Source of the DNA: Vibrio sinaloensis DSM 21326
GTDB taxonomy: Bacteria; Pseudomonadota; Gammaproteobacteria; Enterobacterales; Vibrionaceae
Direction: 5' to 3'
Assembly: GCF_000189275.1 (NCBI RefSeq)
Contig: NZ_AEVT01000059.1
Coordinates: 1-64,000, forward strand
DNA: 64,000 bases
Shown here one piece after another: positions 18,095 to 27,944 of this stretch (position 1 is its first letter; the number at the start of each line of letters is the position of its first letter). A program made the translations under genes and the position numbers. The notes beneath the pieces were generated by a model. The model was given only the letters and a program-made list of their open reading frames with translations, ran no database searches and had not been told where the DNA came from.

Positions 18095-20419
18095 TTAACG
18101 GTGTTTTGGCTTACGATTGCCGTTTGGCTTACCTTGATTGGTTGCCTTTCCTTGAGTGTTAGGCTTACCACCGCGATGATTCTGAGCTTTACTGCCCCCA
18201 GCAGTGTTTGGTCGACTGCCTGACGGTTTACTGCCAGGTTTGCCATTGCGGCTACCCGGCTTACCGCCTTTATTTCCACCACGGTTATCGCCGTGCATCT
18301 TTTCGAAACCTGGCTGGCTCTTAGTGTGCTTGGTGGCAAATCGTTGAGAGCCATGTCGGCCCGACTTACGACGCTGAGCCGGTGTTTTCGCATCGACGTC
18401 TTCCGCAGGCACTAAGCAGCCCGGCTTGTCACCAATCAGGTGTTTTTTGCCCATGTTGATAAGAGCTTCTCGAATCAAAGGCCAGTTGGCAGGATCGTGG
18501 TAACGAAGCAGTGCTTTGTGCAAGCGGCGCTGACGGTCACCTTTCGCCACCGGAACTTCTTCGCGTTTTTTGTATTTCACGCGCTTCAGTGGGTTGGTCT
18601 CTGAATAGTACATTGACGTCGCATTACACATAGGCGACGGGTAGAAGTTCTGTACTTGGTCACACTCAAACTCGTTTTTCTTGAGCCATAGCGCAAGGTT
18701 GAGCATGTCTTCGTCTTCGGTACCCGGGTGCGCAGAGATAAAGTACGGGATCAGATACTGTTTCTTGCCAGCTTCTGCGCTGTACTTTTCAAACATCTCT
18801 TTAAAGCGGTCATAGGTCCCCATGCCCGGCTTCATCATTAGATCCAGCGGGCCTTTTTCCGTGTGCTCTGGGGCAATTTTCAAATAGCCACCAACGTGGT
18901 GGGTGACCAGCTCTTTTACGTACTCAGGTGACTCAATGGCTAGGTCGTAACGTACCCCAGAAGCGATCATCACTTTCTTGACCCCTTTTACCTTACGCGC
19001 GGCGCGGTAGAGGTCGATGGTGTGCTTGTGGTCAGTATTGAGCTTGTTACAGATTCCCGGGAACACACACGATGGGCGTCGACAGTTAGCTTCTGCTTTC
19101 GGATCGCTACAGCCCAGTCGATACATGTTAGCCGTTGGTCCACCCAGATCGGAAATGGTTCCAGTAAAGCCTGGTACCTTATCGCGGATCTCTTCCAGCT
19201 CGTTAAGAATCGATTCCTGTGAACGGTTTTGAATGATACGCCCTTCGTGCTCGGTGATTGAGCAGAAAGAACAGCCGCCAAAGCAGCCACGCATAATATT
19301 GACCGATGTTTTGATCATATCGTAAGCCGGAATCTTAGCTTTGCCGTACATCGGGTGAGGGACACGCGCATAAGATAGGCCAAACACGTAGTCCATCTCT
19401 TCTGTCGTTAAGGGAATCGGAGCTTGGTTTACCCAGAGTTCACGATCACCGTGGCGCTGTATCAGCGCACGACCCGAATAAGGGTTGGTTTCCAAGTGCA
19501 TGATGCGACTGGCGTGGGCATACAAGATACGGTCGTTATTAAGCTTTTCAAATGGCGGAATGCGTACCGCAGTAGTCGCAGCGTCGTGACGAGAAGGGCG
19601 AATCGTGATCGGCTTCGCTTCGGTTTCTTGAGCTTTCGTTTTGGTGTCGCATTGCTCCTCAACCACATAAGGGTTTGGTGGAACAAAGGCTTCTTTACGC
19701 GGTTTTTCAATGCGAGAAGAATCGATAATCTTGTAACCTTCTGGCGCTGCAGGCAGGTTAACCGCCGTACCACGGATGTTGGTAAGGGTCGAAATCTCTT
19801 CCCCATCTGCGAGACGGTGCGCAACTTCTACCAGAGCACGCTCGGCGTTACCAAACAGCAAAATATCAGCTTTAGCATCGAACAGTACGGAGCGGCGTAC
19901 TTTGTCTGACCAATAATCGTAGTGGGCAAGGCGACGTAGACTTGCCTCAATACCACCCAATACAATCGGCACTCCTTTATACGCTTCTCGGCAACGCTGA
20001 GAGTAGACCAAGGTTGCGCGATCAGGTCGCTTGCCACCCTCGTTGTTTGGTGTGTAGGCATCATCGTGACGCAGTTTACGATCTGCCGTATAACGGTTGA
20101 TCATCGAATCCATGTTGCCCGCAGTGATACCGAAGAACAGATTAGGCTGACCTAATGCCATAAAGGCGTCTTTATTGTTCCATTCTGGTTGCGCAATGAT
20201 GCCAACGCGGAAGCCTTGTGCTTCAAGCAATCGGCCAATGATGGCCATACCAAAACTTGGGTGGTCAACATACGCGTCACCAGTGACCAGAATAATGTCA
20301 CAGCTGTCCCATCCAAGGGCATCCATTTCCTTTCGGCTGGTAGGAAGAAATGGCGCTGTGCCAAAGCACTCGGCCCAGTATTTCTTTTGCTCGTGAATAG
20401 GGGTGTTTTCGCTGTACAT
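18095..20419 (-). CDS. ygiQ: YgiQ family radical SAM protein, 774 aa
   Basis: UPF0313/YgiQ family. An N-terminal cobalamin-binding-like region (about 1-190, [34 protein letters not shown]) precedes a radical SAM core with the 4Fe-4S motif in [17 protein letters not shown] (CxxxCxxC). Further Cys sites are [21 protein letters not shown]. The reaction is not established for the family. The last 80 residues are a low-complexity basic tail of Gly, Lys, Asn, Pro and Arg (repeated NxGKP/GGKP units), which may bind nucleic acid. The ATG at 20419 is the only plausible start. The gene is transcribed alone. Confidence 0.95.
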   Translation of the reverse strand: MYSENTPIHEQKKYWAECFGTAPFLPTSRKEMDALGWDSCDIILVTGDAYVDHPSFGMAIIGRLLEAQGFRVGIIAQPEWNNKDAFMALGQPNLFFGITAGNMDSMINRYTADRKLRHDDAYTPNNEGGKRPDRATLVYSQRCREAYKGVPIVLGGIEASLRRLAHYDYWSDKVRRSVLFDAKADILLFGNAERALVEVAHRLADGEEISTLTNIRGTAVNLPAAPEGYKIIDSSRIEKPRKEAFVPPNPYVVEEQCDTKTKAQETEAKPITIRPSRHDAATTAVRIPPFEKLNNDRILYAHASRIMHLETNPYSGRALIQRHGDRELWVNQAPIPLTTEEMDYVFGLSYARVPHPMYGKAKIPAYDMIKTSVNIMRGCFGGCSFCSITEHEGRIIQNRSQESILNELEEIRDKVPGFTGTISDLGGPTANMYRLGCSDPKAEANCRRPSCVFPGICNKLNTDHKHTIDLYRAARKVKGVKKVMIASGVRYDLAIESPEYVKELVTHHVGGYLKIAPEHTEKGPLDLMMKPGMGTYDRFKEMFEKYSAEAGKKQYLIPYFISAHPGTEDEDMLNLALWLKKNEFECDQVQNFYPSPMCNATSMYYSETNPLKRVKYKKREEVPVAKGDRQRRLHKALLRYHDPANWPLIREALINMGKKHLIGDKPGCLVPAEDVDAKTPAQRRKSGRHGSQRFATKHTKSQPGFEKMHGDNRGGNKGGKPGSRNGKPGSKPSGSRPNTAGGSKAQNHRGGKPNTQGKATNQGKPNGNRKPKHR

Positions 20420-20653
20420 ATTTTGCTCTCGGATCCAGGGAGCGCGAATTATAGCGACTTGTCGGATATCTATCTAGCCCAACATATCCCTAGATTTGCT
20501 AAGTCTTTGAAAGGCAAATTGTCGTCGATAGGCCTCGTAGTGCAAAGAGAGAAAATTTCACAACTGACATTTACCTAAATTGTTAGCAACCTAACGTCAC
20601 GGACACAAATTTTGCGGTAACTTTACTCTAGGGCTGTATGAGACAGGTTGGGT

Positions 20654-23119
20654 ATGGCAATGAGTGAGACGGACAGACAAAAAACAGAGCAAGGCGCGCG
20701 CCAAGACGTTAAACCTCCGGCTTATGTCGTGTACGACTGGACGCTGGATTTGCAGTCGCAATCTTTTGGCTGTGATGAGCAAGGCCAGCAGCTACTGTTT
20801 GGCGCGGTTTATGACAGCTTACCGATCAGTAAGTTACTTCGTCTCGTCCCCGTTTTGCAGCGCGATAAGGTAAAGCAGGCCTTCCAACGTGCTTTAGCAA
20901 GCAATCAAGAGCAGTACCTTCACTGCTGTCTAATGGCTCCAGACAACCTGTTCATTTATGTTGAGCTGTATATTTGTCGCAGCGATGAATACCATTTGCA
21001 GGGAACCATTTCTCCTTGCTTAATCGTGCCTGATGCGCAGCAAGCTGCTGAGATCTTTTACTCAGTGTTTGAAAATCAACATCATGGCGTCGTGGTGACC
21101 GACTCGCAAACGCGGATTTTAGCGTGCAATCAACATTTTGAATCCATGACAGGATATTTGCGCAATGAGCTGGTGGGTTTAAAAACCAATATCTTTAACT
21201 CGGAAAACCACCATGATGATCACTTTAAAGGTATGTGGCGAGCTATCGAAGCAAACGGCCATTGGAGCGGGGTATTGCTTTCGCGTCATGCCAGTGGCTC
21301 GGTGTTTCCCCAGAACCTAACCATTCAGAAAATTACGCCTAGCCAAGGGGAACACTACTTTATCGGTTTTGGCTCTGATATGTCTGCCGATTTAGCAAGT
21401 ATCGAAGACATTGAATCAGGAGGCGTGGATCTTCTGACTCAGTTGCCAACGGCGGAGCATTTTCTCACAGAGCTGACTAAGCAAAGCAACAAAGCGGACA
21501 GGTACCACACGATTTTGGTGTTAGCTATTCAACCCGACTTTAGTCACCAAGACAGCCAGAAGCTCAAGCAAGCATTTGCCAGCTATATGCGCGAGAAAAC
21601 CACGGCACAATTTTGCGGCTACATGGACAGCGATCGTTTTCTTGCTTGTCTGCCTGTCTCGGTGGAGCACCCCAAACAGCGGGTGCGCGATATTGCGCGT
21701 ACATTGAAGACGTTTTTCCACTGTTTCAAACATGCTTCGCAACCTGTGTATGACTCCCTTAAGTCTGGTTTGCTCGGAGTGTCTATTTATGGTGTGGATG
21801 CGGAAACGCCGAACCGGCTGATTTCCCATGCTTGCCAAGCCATTCTTGAGCTTCACTCTGGTGAGAGTCGCCGAATCGCCTTCTATGACCGTGATATTCA
21901 CCTGCAAGTCGAAAGAAAAAAGCGTTTGGAAAACCATGTTCATCAAGTGCTGGCCAACGATTCTATCGATGTCTATTTCCAACCGATTGTCGATGTTCAA
22001 CGGCAGAAAATCACAAAGTTTGAAGCCTTGTGTCGATTTCCTCCGATGGAGGGGGAGAGTGCAAAAACCCAAGACTACATTGCCATTGCAGAGGACATGG
22101 GCCGGATCTTAGAGTTGGATGACAAGATGACTGTGATGGCGTTTCGTCAGTTTAAAACCTTGCAGCAACATTTTGGCGAGGAGGTTAAATTATCGATCAA
22201 TCGCTCTCTCAATTGTGATGCCGACTTGGCTGAGGTGCTTAAACGTATAGCGTTGGCGCTAGACGATGAGGGAGTGAACCCAGAATCGCTCATTGTCGAA
22301 TTTACCGAAAGTGCGTTCCTTGAAAGCGATGAAGATAGCACTCGCTTGATTCAGTTTTTGCGCGATGCTGGTGTGAGTATTGCGGTCGATGATTTTGGTA
22401 CGGGCTGCGCGTCGTTCCATTATCTCAAACAACGCTTTTTTGACGTGTTGAAAATAGACCGTCAGTTTATCCGTGGTGTAACCGCGCAAAGTCGTGAAAG
22501 TGACATCGTCAATACGCTGATTCAATTGTCCCATCAACTTGGTTTAACCGTGGTCGCTGAAGGTGTCGAAACTGAACAAGAGCTAGAAGTGCTGATGCAA
22601 CTGGGAGTCGATGAAATCCAAGGCTTTCTATTCGCAAAACCGGAGCCGATTGACCAGATTCTTATCCATGAGCACTATTGTTCATGGCCGAAAGGTAGCG
22701 GGACGGCTTCTGAGCAGACATTAATGTTGCTAGCGACTAAGAACATTCATCACCTTGACCCGGGAGATCCACTCTCGCTGGCGTTCCAGTATTTTGCCTC
22801 GACTGAGAGCCACTATTTACCCGTTATCGATGAGCGCAAGTGCGTGGGCGTATTAGAGCGCTCCAAGATGCACTTGCACATGACCCCGAACATGGGAACG
22901 GATCTAGAGAATAATCGAGAGCGAGAAAACTGGCATAAAAGTGTCAACCGCATGATGGATCCCGTAAACCAAGGACTGAGCTGGCAGAGCGGGGTAAATG
23001 AGGTTAAAGCCTTGGTGACTGACGAGGTGCCATTTCCTTGGATTTTGGTCGATGAGCATGGAGAGTTTAAAGGTATGGTCGAGATGACAGGTGCGCTGCA
23101 TTATCTGGCTTCAAACTAA
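20654..23119 (+). CDS. PAS / degenerate GGDEF / EAL / CBS-like c-di-GMP protein 1
   Basis: About 821 aa, cytoplasmic. Order: two PAS-like regions (about 15-125 and 135-250), a GGDEF-fold domain that lost its signature (GYMDSDRF where GGDEF is expected, about 330-336), a complete EAL domain (about 420-665) and a C-terminal CBS-pair-like region (about 690-820). EAL ligands are present: FEALCRF, NRS, VEFTES, VDDFGTG, LKID, VVAEGVE and EIQGF, so phosphodiesterase activity is likely. ATGs at 20654 and 20660 and a TTG at 20648 compete; AGG/TTGGG spacing favours 20654. It is divergent from ygiQ and lies upstream of a paralogue with the same architecture. Confidence 0.85.
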   Translation: MAMSETDRQKTEQGARQDVKPPAYVVYDWTLDLQSQSFGCDEQGQQLLFGAVYDSLPISKLLRLVPVLQRDKVKQAFQRALASNQEQYLHCCLMAPDNLFIYVELYICRSDEYHLQGTISPCLIVPDAQQAAEIFYSVFENQHHGVVVTDSQTRILACNQHFESMTGYLRNELVGLKTNIFNSENHHDDHFKGMWRAIEANGHWSGVLLSRHASGSVFPQNLTIQKITPSQGEHYFIGFGSDMSADLASIEDIESGGVDLLTQLPTAEHFLTELTKQSNKADRYHTILVLAIQPDFSHQDSQKLKQAFASYMREKTTAQFCGYMDSDRFLACLPVSVEHPKQRVRDIARTLKTFFHCFKHASQPVYDSLKSGLLGVSIYGVDAETPNRLISHACQAILELHSGESRRIAFYDRDIHLQVERKKRLENHVHQVLANDSIDVYFQPIVDVQRQKITKFEALCRFPPMEGESAKTQDYIAIAEDMGRILELDDKMTVMAFRQFKTLQQHFGEEVKLSINRSLNCDADLAEVLKRIALALDDEGVNPESLIVEFTESAFLESDEDSTRLIQFLRDAGVSIAVDDFGTGCASFHYLKQRFFDVLKIDRQFIRGVTAQSRESDIVNTLIQLSHQLGLTVVAEGVETEQELEVLMQLGVDEIQGFLFAKPEPIDQILIHEHYCSWPKGSGTASEQTLMLLATKNIHHLDPGDPLSLAFQYFASTESHYLPVIDERKCVGVLERSKMHLHMTPNMGTDLENNRERENWHKSVNRMMDPVNQGLSWQSGVNEVKALVTDEVPFPWILVDEHGEFKGMVEMTGALHYLASN

Positions 23120-23196
23120 AGTTAATTTTATCAATTGCTAAATTAGAACTTAGGTATAAATACGACTATTGGCCTAAAGTTAACTTAATAGCAAGG

Positions 23197-25695
23197 ATGA
23201 AGGACACGCGGTGGAGAATGTTGAGCCAGTACAAAGGAAGTGAGAGCGACATTCGAAGCGCAGAGCATGGTCTCAAAAGCTCAATTGCTTGGAGTTGGGA
23301 TATCAAGCACCACAAGCTGGAGGTAGATCATCAGGCGCTGGGTGATCTATTACACTCAAAATTGCCTGATATCACTGGCAATGTCATCTTGTCTTGTTTG
23401 GATTACAAAGATCAAAGTCGATTTATCGACCTCATCAAGCAAGCGTGTCGCAATCAAGAAGCGTTGACGTACGCGTGTTGCATGACATTGGACGGTGACC
23501 AGTGTTGTTATGCCAACTTTTCTTTTTCCGGGGAAACCAGTTTAACCGTCACAGGGCATATCACGCCCTTATTGTATTTTTCAGTGTCTACCGCTCTGTT
23601 TAATGAGTTCTTCCAGCAACTGTTCGAAAACCCTCATCATGGTGTTTTGCTGCTCGATGCCACTAAGTCTATTCTCGCCAGTAACACCTATTTCCTGAAC
23701 CATACTGGCTACAGTGCCCGTCAATTGTTGAACAAACCGATACATGAGTTGGACTCAGACAAGCACAGTGATGATTTTCATCATGGGATCTGGCAAGACG
23801 TTGAGAGTAAGGGCTACTGGTCAGGAGTGGTTTTAATCACTCAGCAAGATGGTAAGACTATCCCCCAAGACCTGACGCTACAAAAAGTCAGCTTTGGTGG
23901 GGTGTGTTACTACCTTTGCTATTACTTGGACCTATCTAAAAACCTCTACCGAGTCGCTGACGTTGAACTCGGTGGCGTAGAGCTGCTGACGCAATTGCCC
24001 ACGGAAGCTCAGTTTACCCAACTTGTTGCTAAGCGATGGATGAATGACCAGGAAGACACCATCAGTATGGTGGTGGCGTTTGTGCCAAAGTTTAACCAAG
24101 TGGACGACTTTGAGATCAAATCTTCTCTGTCAGAGCACCTGGCACGAAATCGCGTCGCTCAGCTTGTTGGATACATTGGTAATAACCATTTTGTTGCGTG
24201 TTTAGAGTGCGCAAAAACTGACTCGCCCAATCAGGTGAGAGTGATACATCAGACTATTCGCAAGTTCTTTTCACTCCTCAATCAGTCGGCGGGTAAAGTT
24301 ATCCATAAAGCGATACTCCGTGGCAAAGTCGGTGTCTCTGTATTAGGCCATGACACCTACAACCCTAAGCTTTTGGTGAGCCACGCGGTGCAAGCTTTAC
24401 TTGAGCAGAATGCCAATAGCCGTGGGCAAATTACCTTTTATCATGGTGCTATTCACAAAGAAGTACTGCGCCGCAAAGAGCTAGAAGAGTGGGCGACTAA
24501 GCTGATTCGTTCGCAAAGTGTTGAAGTCTACTACCAGCCTATCGTGGATGTGAAAACTTGGGATGTGGTTAAGTTTGAAGCCTTGAGCCGTTTTAAAGGG
24601 CCGAACGGAAAAATACTTAATACTCAAGAAATGGTCACCATCGCAGAAGATCTTGATCTCGTGTCTGATTTGGACTGGTGTGTCGGCAAAAAAGCCTTAG
24701 AGGAGCTGGCGGATATTCAAGCGAGGTTCGGTCAAAGTTTAGGGGTGACAATTAACCGCTCGTTAAACACTAAGTTGGATGTTGATGAAGTTTTGCAAAG
24801 TGCAGAATCCCTGATTTATCAGTACGCGAAAACCCCTGACTTGGTCACCATCGAGCTCACGGAAAGTGCTTACTTTGATAGTGAATCTCGTCAGTCTGCC
24901 TTGATTCGCAATATTCGCCGCAAAGGAGTCAGTATCGCCATTGATGACTTTGGCACGGGTTACAGTTCATTTAGCTATTTAAGTGATTCAAACTTTGACC
25001 TGTTGAAAATCGATCGCGAGTTTGTTGTGGATATCAAAGTCGGCTCTCACAAGTATTTTATCGTCAAAATGATCACGGAACTGGCCCATACGCTGAGTGT
25101 TAAGGTGGTTGCGGAGGGGGTAGAAACCCGTCATGAATTAGAAGTGCTATGTGGTTTGGGGGTCGATTTTATTCAAGGCTACTTCTTCTCCAAGCCGCTA
25201 CCATTAGATGAATTGGAAAAAGCATGGGGTTACTACGACAAATTGGAAGATTTCCTCAGCCGCACATCCAGTATGCGAAGAGTGGGCATCTTAAGTATTA
25301 CTCAAACTCACGTGCCAACCTTAAGCCCAAGAGATACCTTAGAGCAAGCGCAGATGCTGTTTGACTCGGGCCATTTTGATTTGCGAGTGGTCCCCATTAT
25401 TGATGGACAGTCGTGTCTAGGGGTTGTTGGACGCAAGGAGCTAAACTACCACATCACGCCAACTCTCGGCACCAAGCTGGAAACCACGCGTGATTTAACT
25501 TTAGCGAAGAAGCGTCTTAACCAGGTGATGCAGCCAGACGTTTACAAAATTTCCTATCAAACTAAGCTGATTGAGATATCAGATTTGATTCGCAGTGGCA
25601 TTAAGCTGCCTTGGATTGTGGAAAATGAACTGGGTGAATACTTAGGGATCGTAACCACTCAAGACGTACTTAACTACTTTGCCAGTTTGCGATGA
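23197..25695 (+). CDS. PAS / degenerate GGDEF / EAL / CBS-like c-di-GMP protein 2
   Basis: About 832 aa, same domain order as the preceding gene and clearly paralogous: VFENQHHGVVV versus LFENPHHGVLL in the PAS, and the GG(V)(D/E)LLTQLPT joint before the GGDEF fold is shared. The GGDEF site is lost (GYIGNNHF). The EAL domain keeps FEALSRF, NRS, IELTES, IDDFGTGYSS, LKID, AEGVE and IQGY. A CBS-like pair closes the protein (TLSPRDTLEQAQMLFDSGHFDLRVVPIIDG). The start could be 23197 or the in-frame ATG at 23218, since neither has ideal ribosome-site spacing. A gap of 77 bases separates it from its paralogue, so cotranscription is possible. Confidence 0.85.
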   Translation: MKDTRWRMLSQYKGSESDIRSAEHGLKSSIAWSWDIKHHKLEVDHQALGDLLHSKLPDITGNVILSCLDYKDQSRFIDLIKQACRNQEALTYACCMTLDGDQCCYANFSFSGETSLTVTGHITPLLYFSVSTALFNEFFQQLFENPHHGVLLLDATKSILASNTYFLNHTGYSARQLLNKPIHELDSDKHSDDFHHGIWQDVESKGYWSGVVLITQQDGKTIPQDLTLQKVSFGGVCYYLCYYLDLSKNLYRVADVELGGVELLTQLPTEAQFTQLVAKRWMNDQEDTISMVVAFVPKFNQVDDFEIKSSLSEHLARNRVAQLVGYIGNNHFVACLECAKTDSPNQVRVIHQTIRKFFSLLNQSAGKVIHKAILRGKVGVSVLGHDTYNPKLLVSHAVQALLEQNANSRGQITFYHGAIHKEVLRRKELEEWATKLIRSQSVEVYYQPIVDVKTWDVVKFEALSRFKGPNGKILNTQEMVTIAEDLDLVSDLDWCVGKKALEELADIQARFGQSLGVTINRSLNTKLDVDEVLQSAESLIYQYAKTPDLVTIELTESAYFDSESRQSALIRNIRRKGVSIAIDDFGTGYSSFSYLSDSNFDLLKIDREFVVDIKVGSHKYFIVKMITELAHTLSVKVVAEGVETRHELEVLCGLGVDFIQGYFFSKPLPLDELEKAWGYYDKLEDFLSRTSSMRRVGILSITQTHVPTLSPRDTLEQAQMLFDSGHFDLRVVPIIDGQSCLGVVGRKELNYHITPTLGTKLETTRDLTLAKKRLNQVMQPDVYKISYQTKLIEISDLIRSGIKLPWIVENELGEYLGIVTTQDVLNYFASLR

Positions 25696-25776
25696 AGCGA
25701 GGCGTTGAGAAACTTACACCCGCATGTGAAGTTTGCTATTATCCGCTCCCATCATAATTAATTTGAATCCTATATC

Positions 25777-26457
25777 ATGCTTCAGCAATTACTTGCCGTG
25801 TCTGCGCCTATGCTGTTAGGTGCCCAGCTTATTCTGACTCTTATCCTGCTCAAAGGTGATATCTGCCCGGGTCAACGAGGTCGAATCCATAAGGTATTGC
25901 CCGCAATCGCCGTGTTGTGGCTCGCCGTGGCATCACTCAAAATTGAGGCCATGATGGTGGTGTTCGCCATCGCGTACTTCTATTCACAAGTTCAAACGAA
26001 AAAGACCCGTGACCAAGGCCCAATTTGGGTGATGTATCTTGCCAACGGTTTGGCGATTGCCTACGTGGCGATTCTAATCGGCGAGCAAGCTTCGCTAGCG
26101 GGTAGTCTAAATGTATTGGTTCAAATAGCTTTACTGGGTGCACTGTTTGCCCATTTGCTGCTAACGGTCGCTCGTACTCGCTTACAAGCATTCCATCGAA
26201 TTTTACCGGTTTCTGGTGTGGTATCGGCAATGTTGATGACACTGGCCATAGGTTGGCAAGCTGCAACATTGGATGAGGCGACGTTAAGTGGGGTTCTTCA
26301 ACCTCTTCTGATTGGTTTTGCTCTGATGATAGCGGCAGTGGTGGTATGGAGTTGGCACATGCTGCTATCGCGTGAAATTACGAAACCGCAACTGGGCTTC
26401 GCGTTAGCGGTGATGTTATTAGCCATCACTTCAAATCAAGCGCTGTTTGCTCTTTAG
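25777..26457 (+). CDS. Conserved multi-spanning membrane protein, 226 aa
   Basis: Not recognised. The sequence consists almost entirely of hydrophobic helices, with about seven predicted membrane segments (roughly residues 4-24, 38-55, 58-72, 83-104, 113-133, 143-163, 170-194 and a last one near 205-224; exact count uncertain). There are short basic loops such as QTKKTRDQ and RTRLQ. No catalytic or transport motif is visible. It stands 81 bases after the second EAL gene on the same strand and could be read through from it. The start ATG 25777 has no strong ribosome site. Confidence 0.65.
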   Translation: MLQQLLAVSAPMLLGAQLILTLILLKGDICPGQRGRIHKVLPAIAVLWLAVASLKIEAMMVVFAIAYFYSQVQTKKTRDQGPIWVMYLANGLAIAYVAILIGEQASLAGSLNVLVQIALLGALFAHLLLTVARTRLQAFHRILPVSGVVSAMLMTLAIGWQAATLDEATLSGVLQPLLIGFALMIAAVVVWSWHMLLSREITKPQLGFALAVMLLAITSNQALFAL

Positions 26458-26528
26458 ATCTGGCTCACTTTTAAAACTTGGATTTGTAGCTAGGCTTGTT
26501 AGTAAGCGTACTAAAAAGGAGCGTGGCT

Positions 26529-26729
26529 ATGGATCTGAGCAATGTAAGCAGCTTTGATAGTATCATTCTGCTGGGTATCGTGAACGAAAAGTTAAGACTA
26601 GAGTGCGACAGCTTTGATGAGTTGGTGAGCATGTATGAGATGGATGTAGAGTCGGTCGTTGGCAAACTCGATATGCTTGGCTACCAATACGATCCGCTCA
26701 CCAACCAATTTAAAGCTTATCAACGTTAA
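26529..26729 (+). CDS. DUF4250-type small protein, 66 aa
   Basis: A small soluble protein matching the DUF4250 pattern: an N-terminal SFDSIILLGIVNEKLRLEC stretch, a middle SFDELVSMYEMD helix and a GYQYDPLTNQFKAY end. AAAGGAGCG lies at good spacing before the ATG at 26529; an in-frame start at 26496 lacks a ribosome site. Function is unknown for the family. It has its own terminator. Confidence 0.8.
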   Translation: MDLSNVSSFDSIILLGIVNEKLRLECDSFDELVSMYEMDVESVVGKLDMLGYQYDPLTNQFKAYQR

Positions 26730-26736
26730 ATGTTGT

Positions 26737-26763
26737 AAAGGAGGCGATTTAGCCTCCTTTTTT
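26737..26763 (+). terminator. Rho-independent terminator after DUF4250 gene
   Basis: Stem AAAGGAGGC/GCCTCCTTT with loop GATTTA and further T residues. It lies between two convergent genes and could also stop metR transcription. Confidence 0.85.
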
Positions 26764-26770
26764 AGGTCTG

Positions 26771-27682
26771 TTATACCGTTTTGATGCCGTCGAGGTGGCT
26801 TTGAGATTGCAGACGCGCCGTGTTAAAGAAAGCTTGTAAGTAACGCTTTTCTTTATCTGAATGGCGGGTCGCTGCAAACAGTCGTCGCCATAATCCTGAG
26901 CCGAGAGGAATACTGGTGATTAACCCTTGACGAGAAAACTCGCTGATTGCCCAATTGGGCAGAGCCGCCACGCCAAGTCCAGCGGATACCATTTGAATGA
27001 GCATTAAAGTATTATCAGCCTGTTTCCATTTTGCCGGCTCAATGCCCGCAGGCTGCAAAAAGTGCTTCACAACATCTAGGCGGTTTTTTTGAACCGGGTA
27101 AGAGAGCATGGTTTGTCCGATAAGATCTTCCGGCTCTATGTGTGCTTTGCTCGCCAAGGGATGAGTCGTTGCGGTAACTAAACGCATCTCGAAATCAAAC
27201 AACGGCTCGTAATGCACCTCCGATCGAGGCTGAATATCAGAGGTAATGACCAAGTCTAGCTCCCCGGCCATTAATGCTGGCAGAGGCTCAAACCCAAAAC
27301 CTGAAGAGAAATCTAACGTCACACTTGGCCAAGTTATTTGGTATTCGCGCAGTGCAGGCATCAACCATTGGAAGCAAGAGTGGCATTCAATCGCCATATG
27401 CAAACGCCCATTCACGTCCTCTTTTAAACTCGCTAGCTCATTCTCTGCCATGGCGATTTTTGGCAACAGTTCATCGGCTAAACGCAGCAAGATTTCACCT
27501 TCGGAGGTGAATTTTACCGGGCGCGTCTTGCGCAAAAATAGCTGCCCACCCAGCCTTGCCTCAAGATCTTTGATCTGATGGGAAAGCGCAGACTGCGTTA
27601 AATGCAGTGTTGTCGCCGTCGCTGTCAACGAGCCGGTGTCTCGCAGCGTGGTCAATGTTCTTAAGTGCTTTAGCTCTATCAT
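26771..27682 (-). CDS. metR: MetR, LysR-type activator of methionine synthesis
   Basis: A LysR-type regulator of 303 aa: an N-terminal winged helix-turn-helix (about 1-60, MIELKHLRTLTTLRDTGSLTA, then LHLTQSALSHQIKDLE) and a periplasmic-binding-type effector domain. In enterics MetR senses homocysteine and activates metE. Identity is supported by sequence and by its divergent position against metE. A TGAA-N5-TTCA site overlaps its own start codon, consistent with autoregulation. Confidence 0.95.
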   Translation of the reverse strand: MIELKHLRTLTTLRDTGSLTATATTLHLTQSALSHQIKDLEARLGGQLFLRKTRPVKFTSEGEILLRLADELLPKIAMAENELASLKEDVNGRLHMAIECHSCFQWLMPALREYQITWPSVTLDFSSGFGFEPLPALMAGELDLVITSDIQPRSEVHYEPLFDFEMRLVTATTHPLASKAHIEPEDLIGQTMLSYPVQKNRLDVVKHFLQPAGIEPAKWKQADNTLMLIQMVSAGLGVAALPNWAISEFSRQGLITSIPLGSGLWRRLFAATRHSDKEKRYLQAFFNTARLQSQSHLDGIKTV

Positions 27683-27694
27683 GAAATCCCTTCA
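27682..27694. promoter_or_regulatory. MetR-binding site
   Basis: TGAAATCCCTTCA is an exact match to the known MetR consensus TGAA-N5-TTCA. It begins at the first base of the metR start codon, so bound MetR would sit on its own translation start and could repress metR while acting on the divergent metE promoter. Confidence 0.75.
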
Positions 27695-27740
27695 GGCTGA
27701 GTTTGTTAGCATGAGTATTTCTAACTTACGTTGTTTTTTT

Positions 27741-27772
27741 AGAAGTGTAAACATCTAGACGTCTAAATGTTT
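27741..27772. promoter_or_regulatory. MetJ operator (tandem met boxes)
   Basis: One box at 27757-27764 is the perfect consensus AGACGTCT. In register with it are boxes at 27741-27748 (AGAAGTGT), 27749-27756 (AAACATCT) and 27765-27772 (AAATGTTT), all partial matches. MetJ-SAM binds tandem 8-base boxes cooperatively, so four in phase make a credible repressor site for metE and possibly metR. Confidence 0.8.
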
Positions 27773-27944
27773 GCATAAAATGATGCCGCCGAAAAGCGTG
27801 ATGACATGAGAAAAATTAATAAACATGTTGAATATTTGGAGATTGCCGACGTTTTGATTAAGCGAGATAGTTTAGCCATCCAGACATCTTTGGTGTCGAA
27901 GAAAATCAGCTTGCTATCAGCAACAAAAAATAAGGACGAACTTC

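Noticed and set aside
18095..18340. Short repeats at the 3' end of ygiQ as a possible CRISPR or satellite
   Set aside because: The repeats are irregular, in frame and code for the protein's Gly/Lys/Asn tail.
19424..19909. 161-codon open frame opposite ygiQ
   Set aside because: It is antisense to a conserved radical SAM coding region, with no family resemblance or ribosome site.
21521..22072. 183-codon open frame opposite the first EAL-CBS gene
   Set aside because: It is a shadow of the EAL gene; composition mirrors the sense frame.
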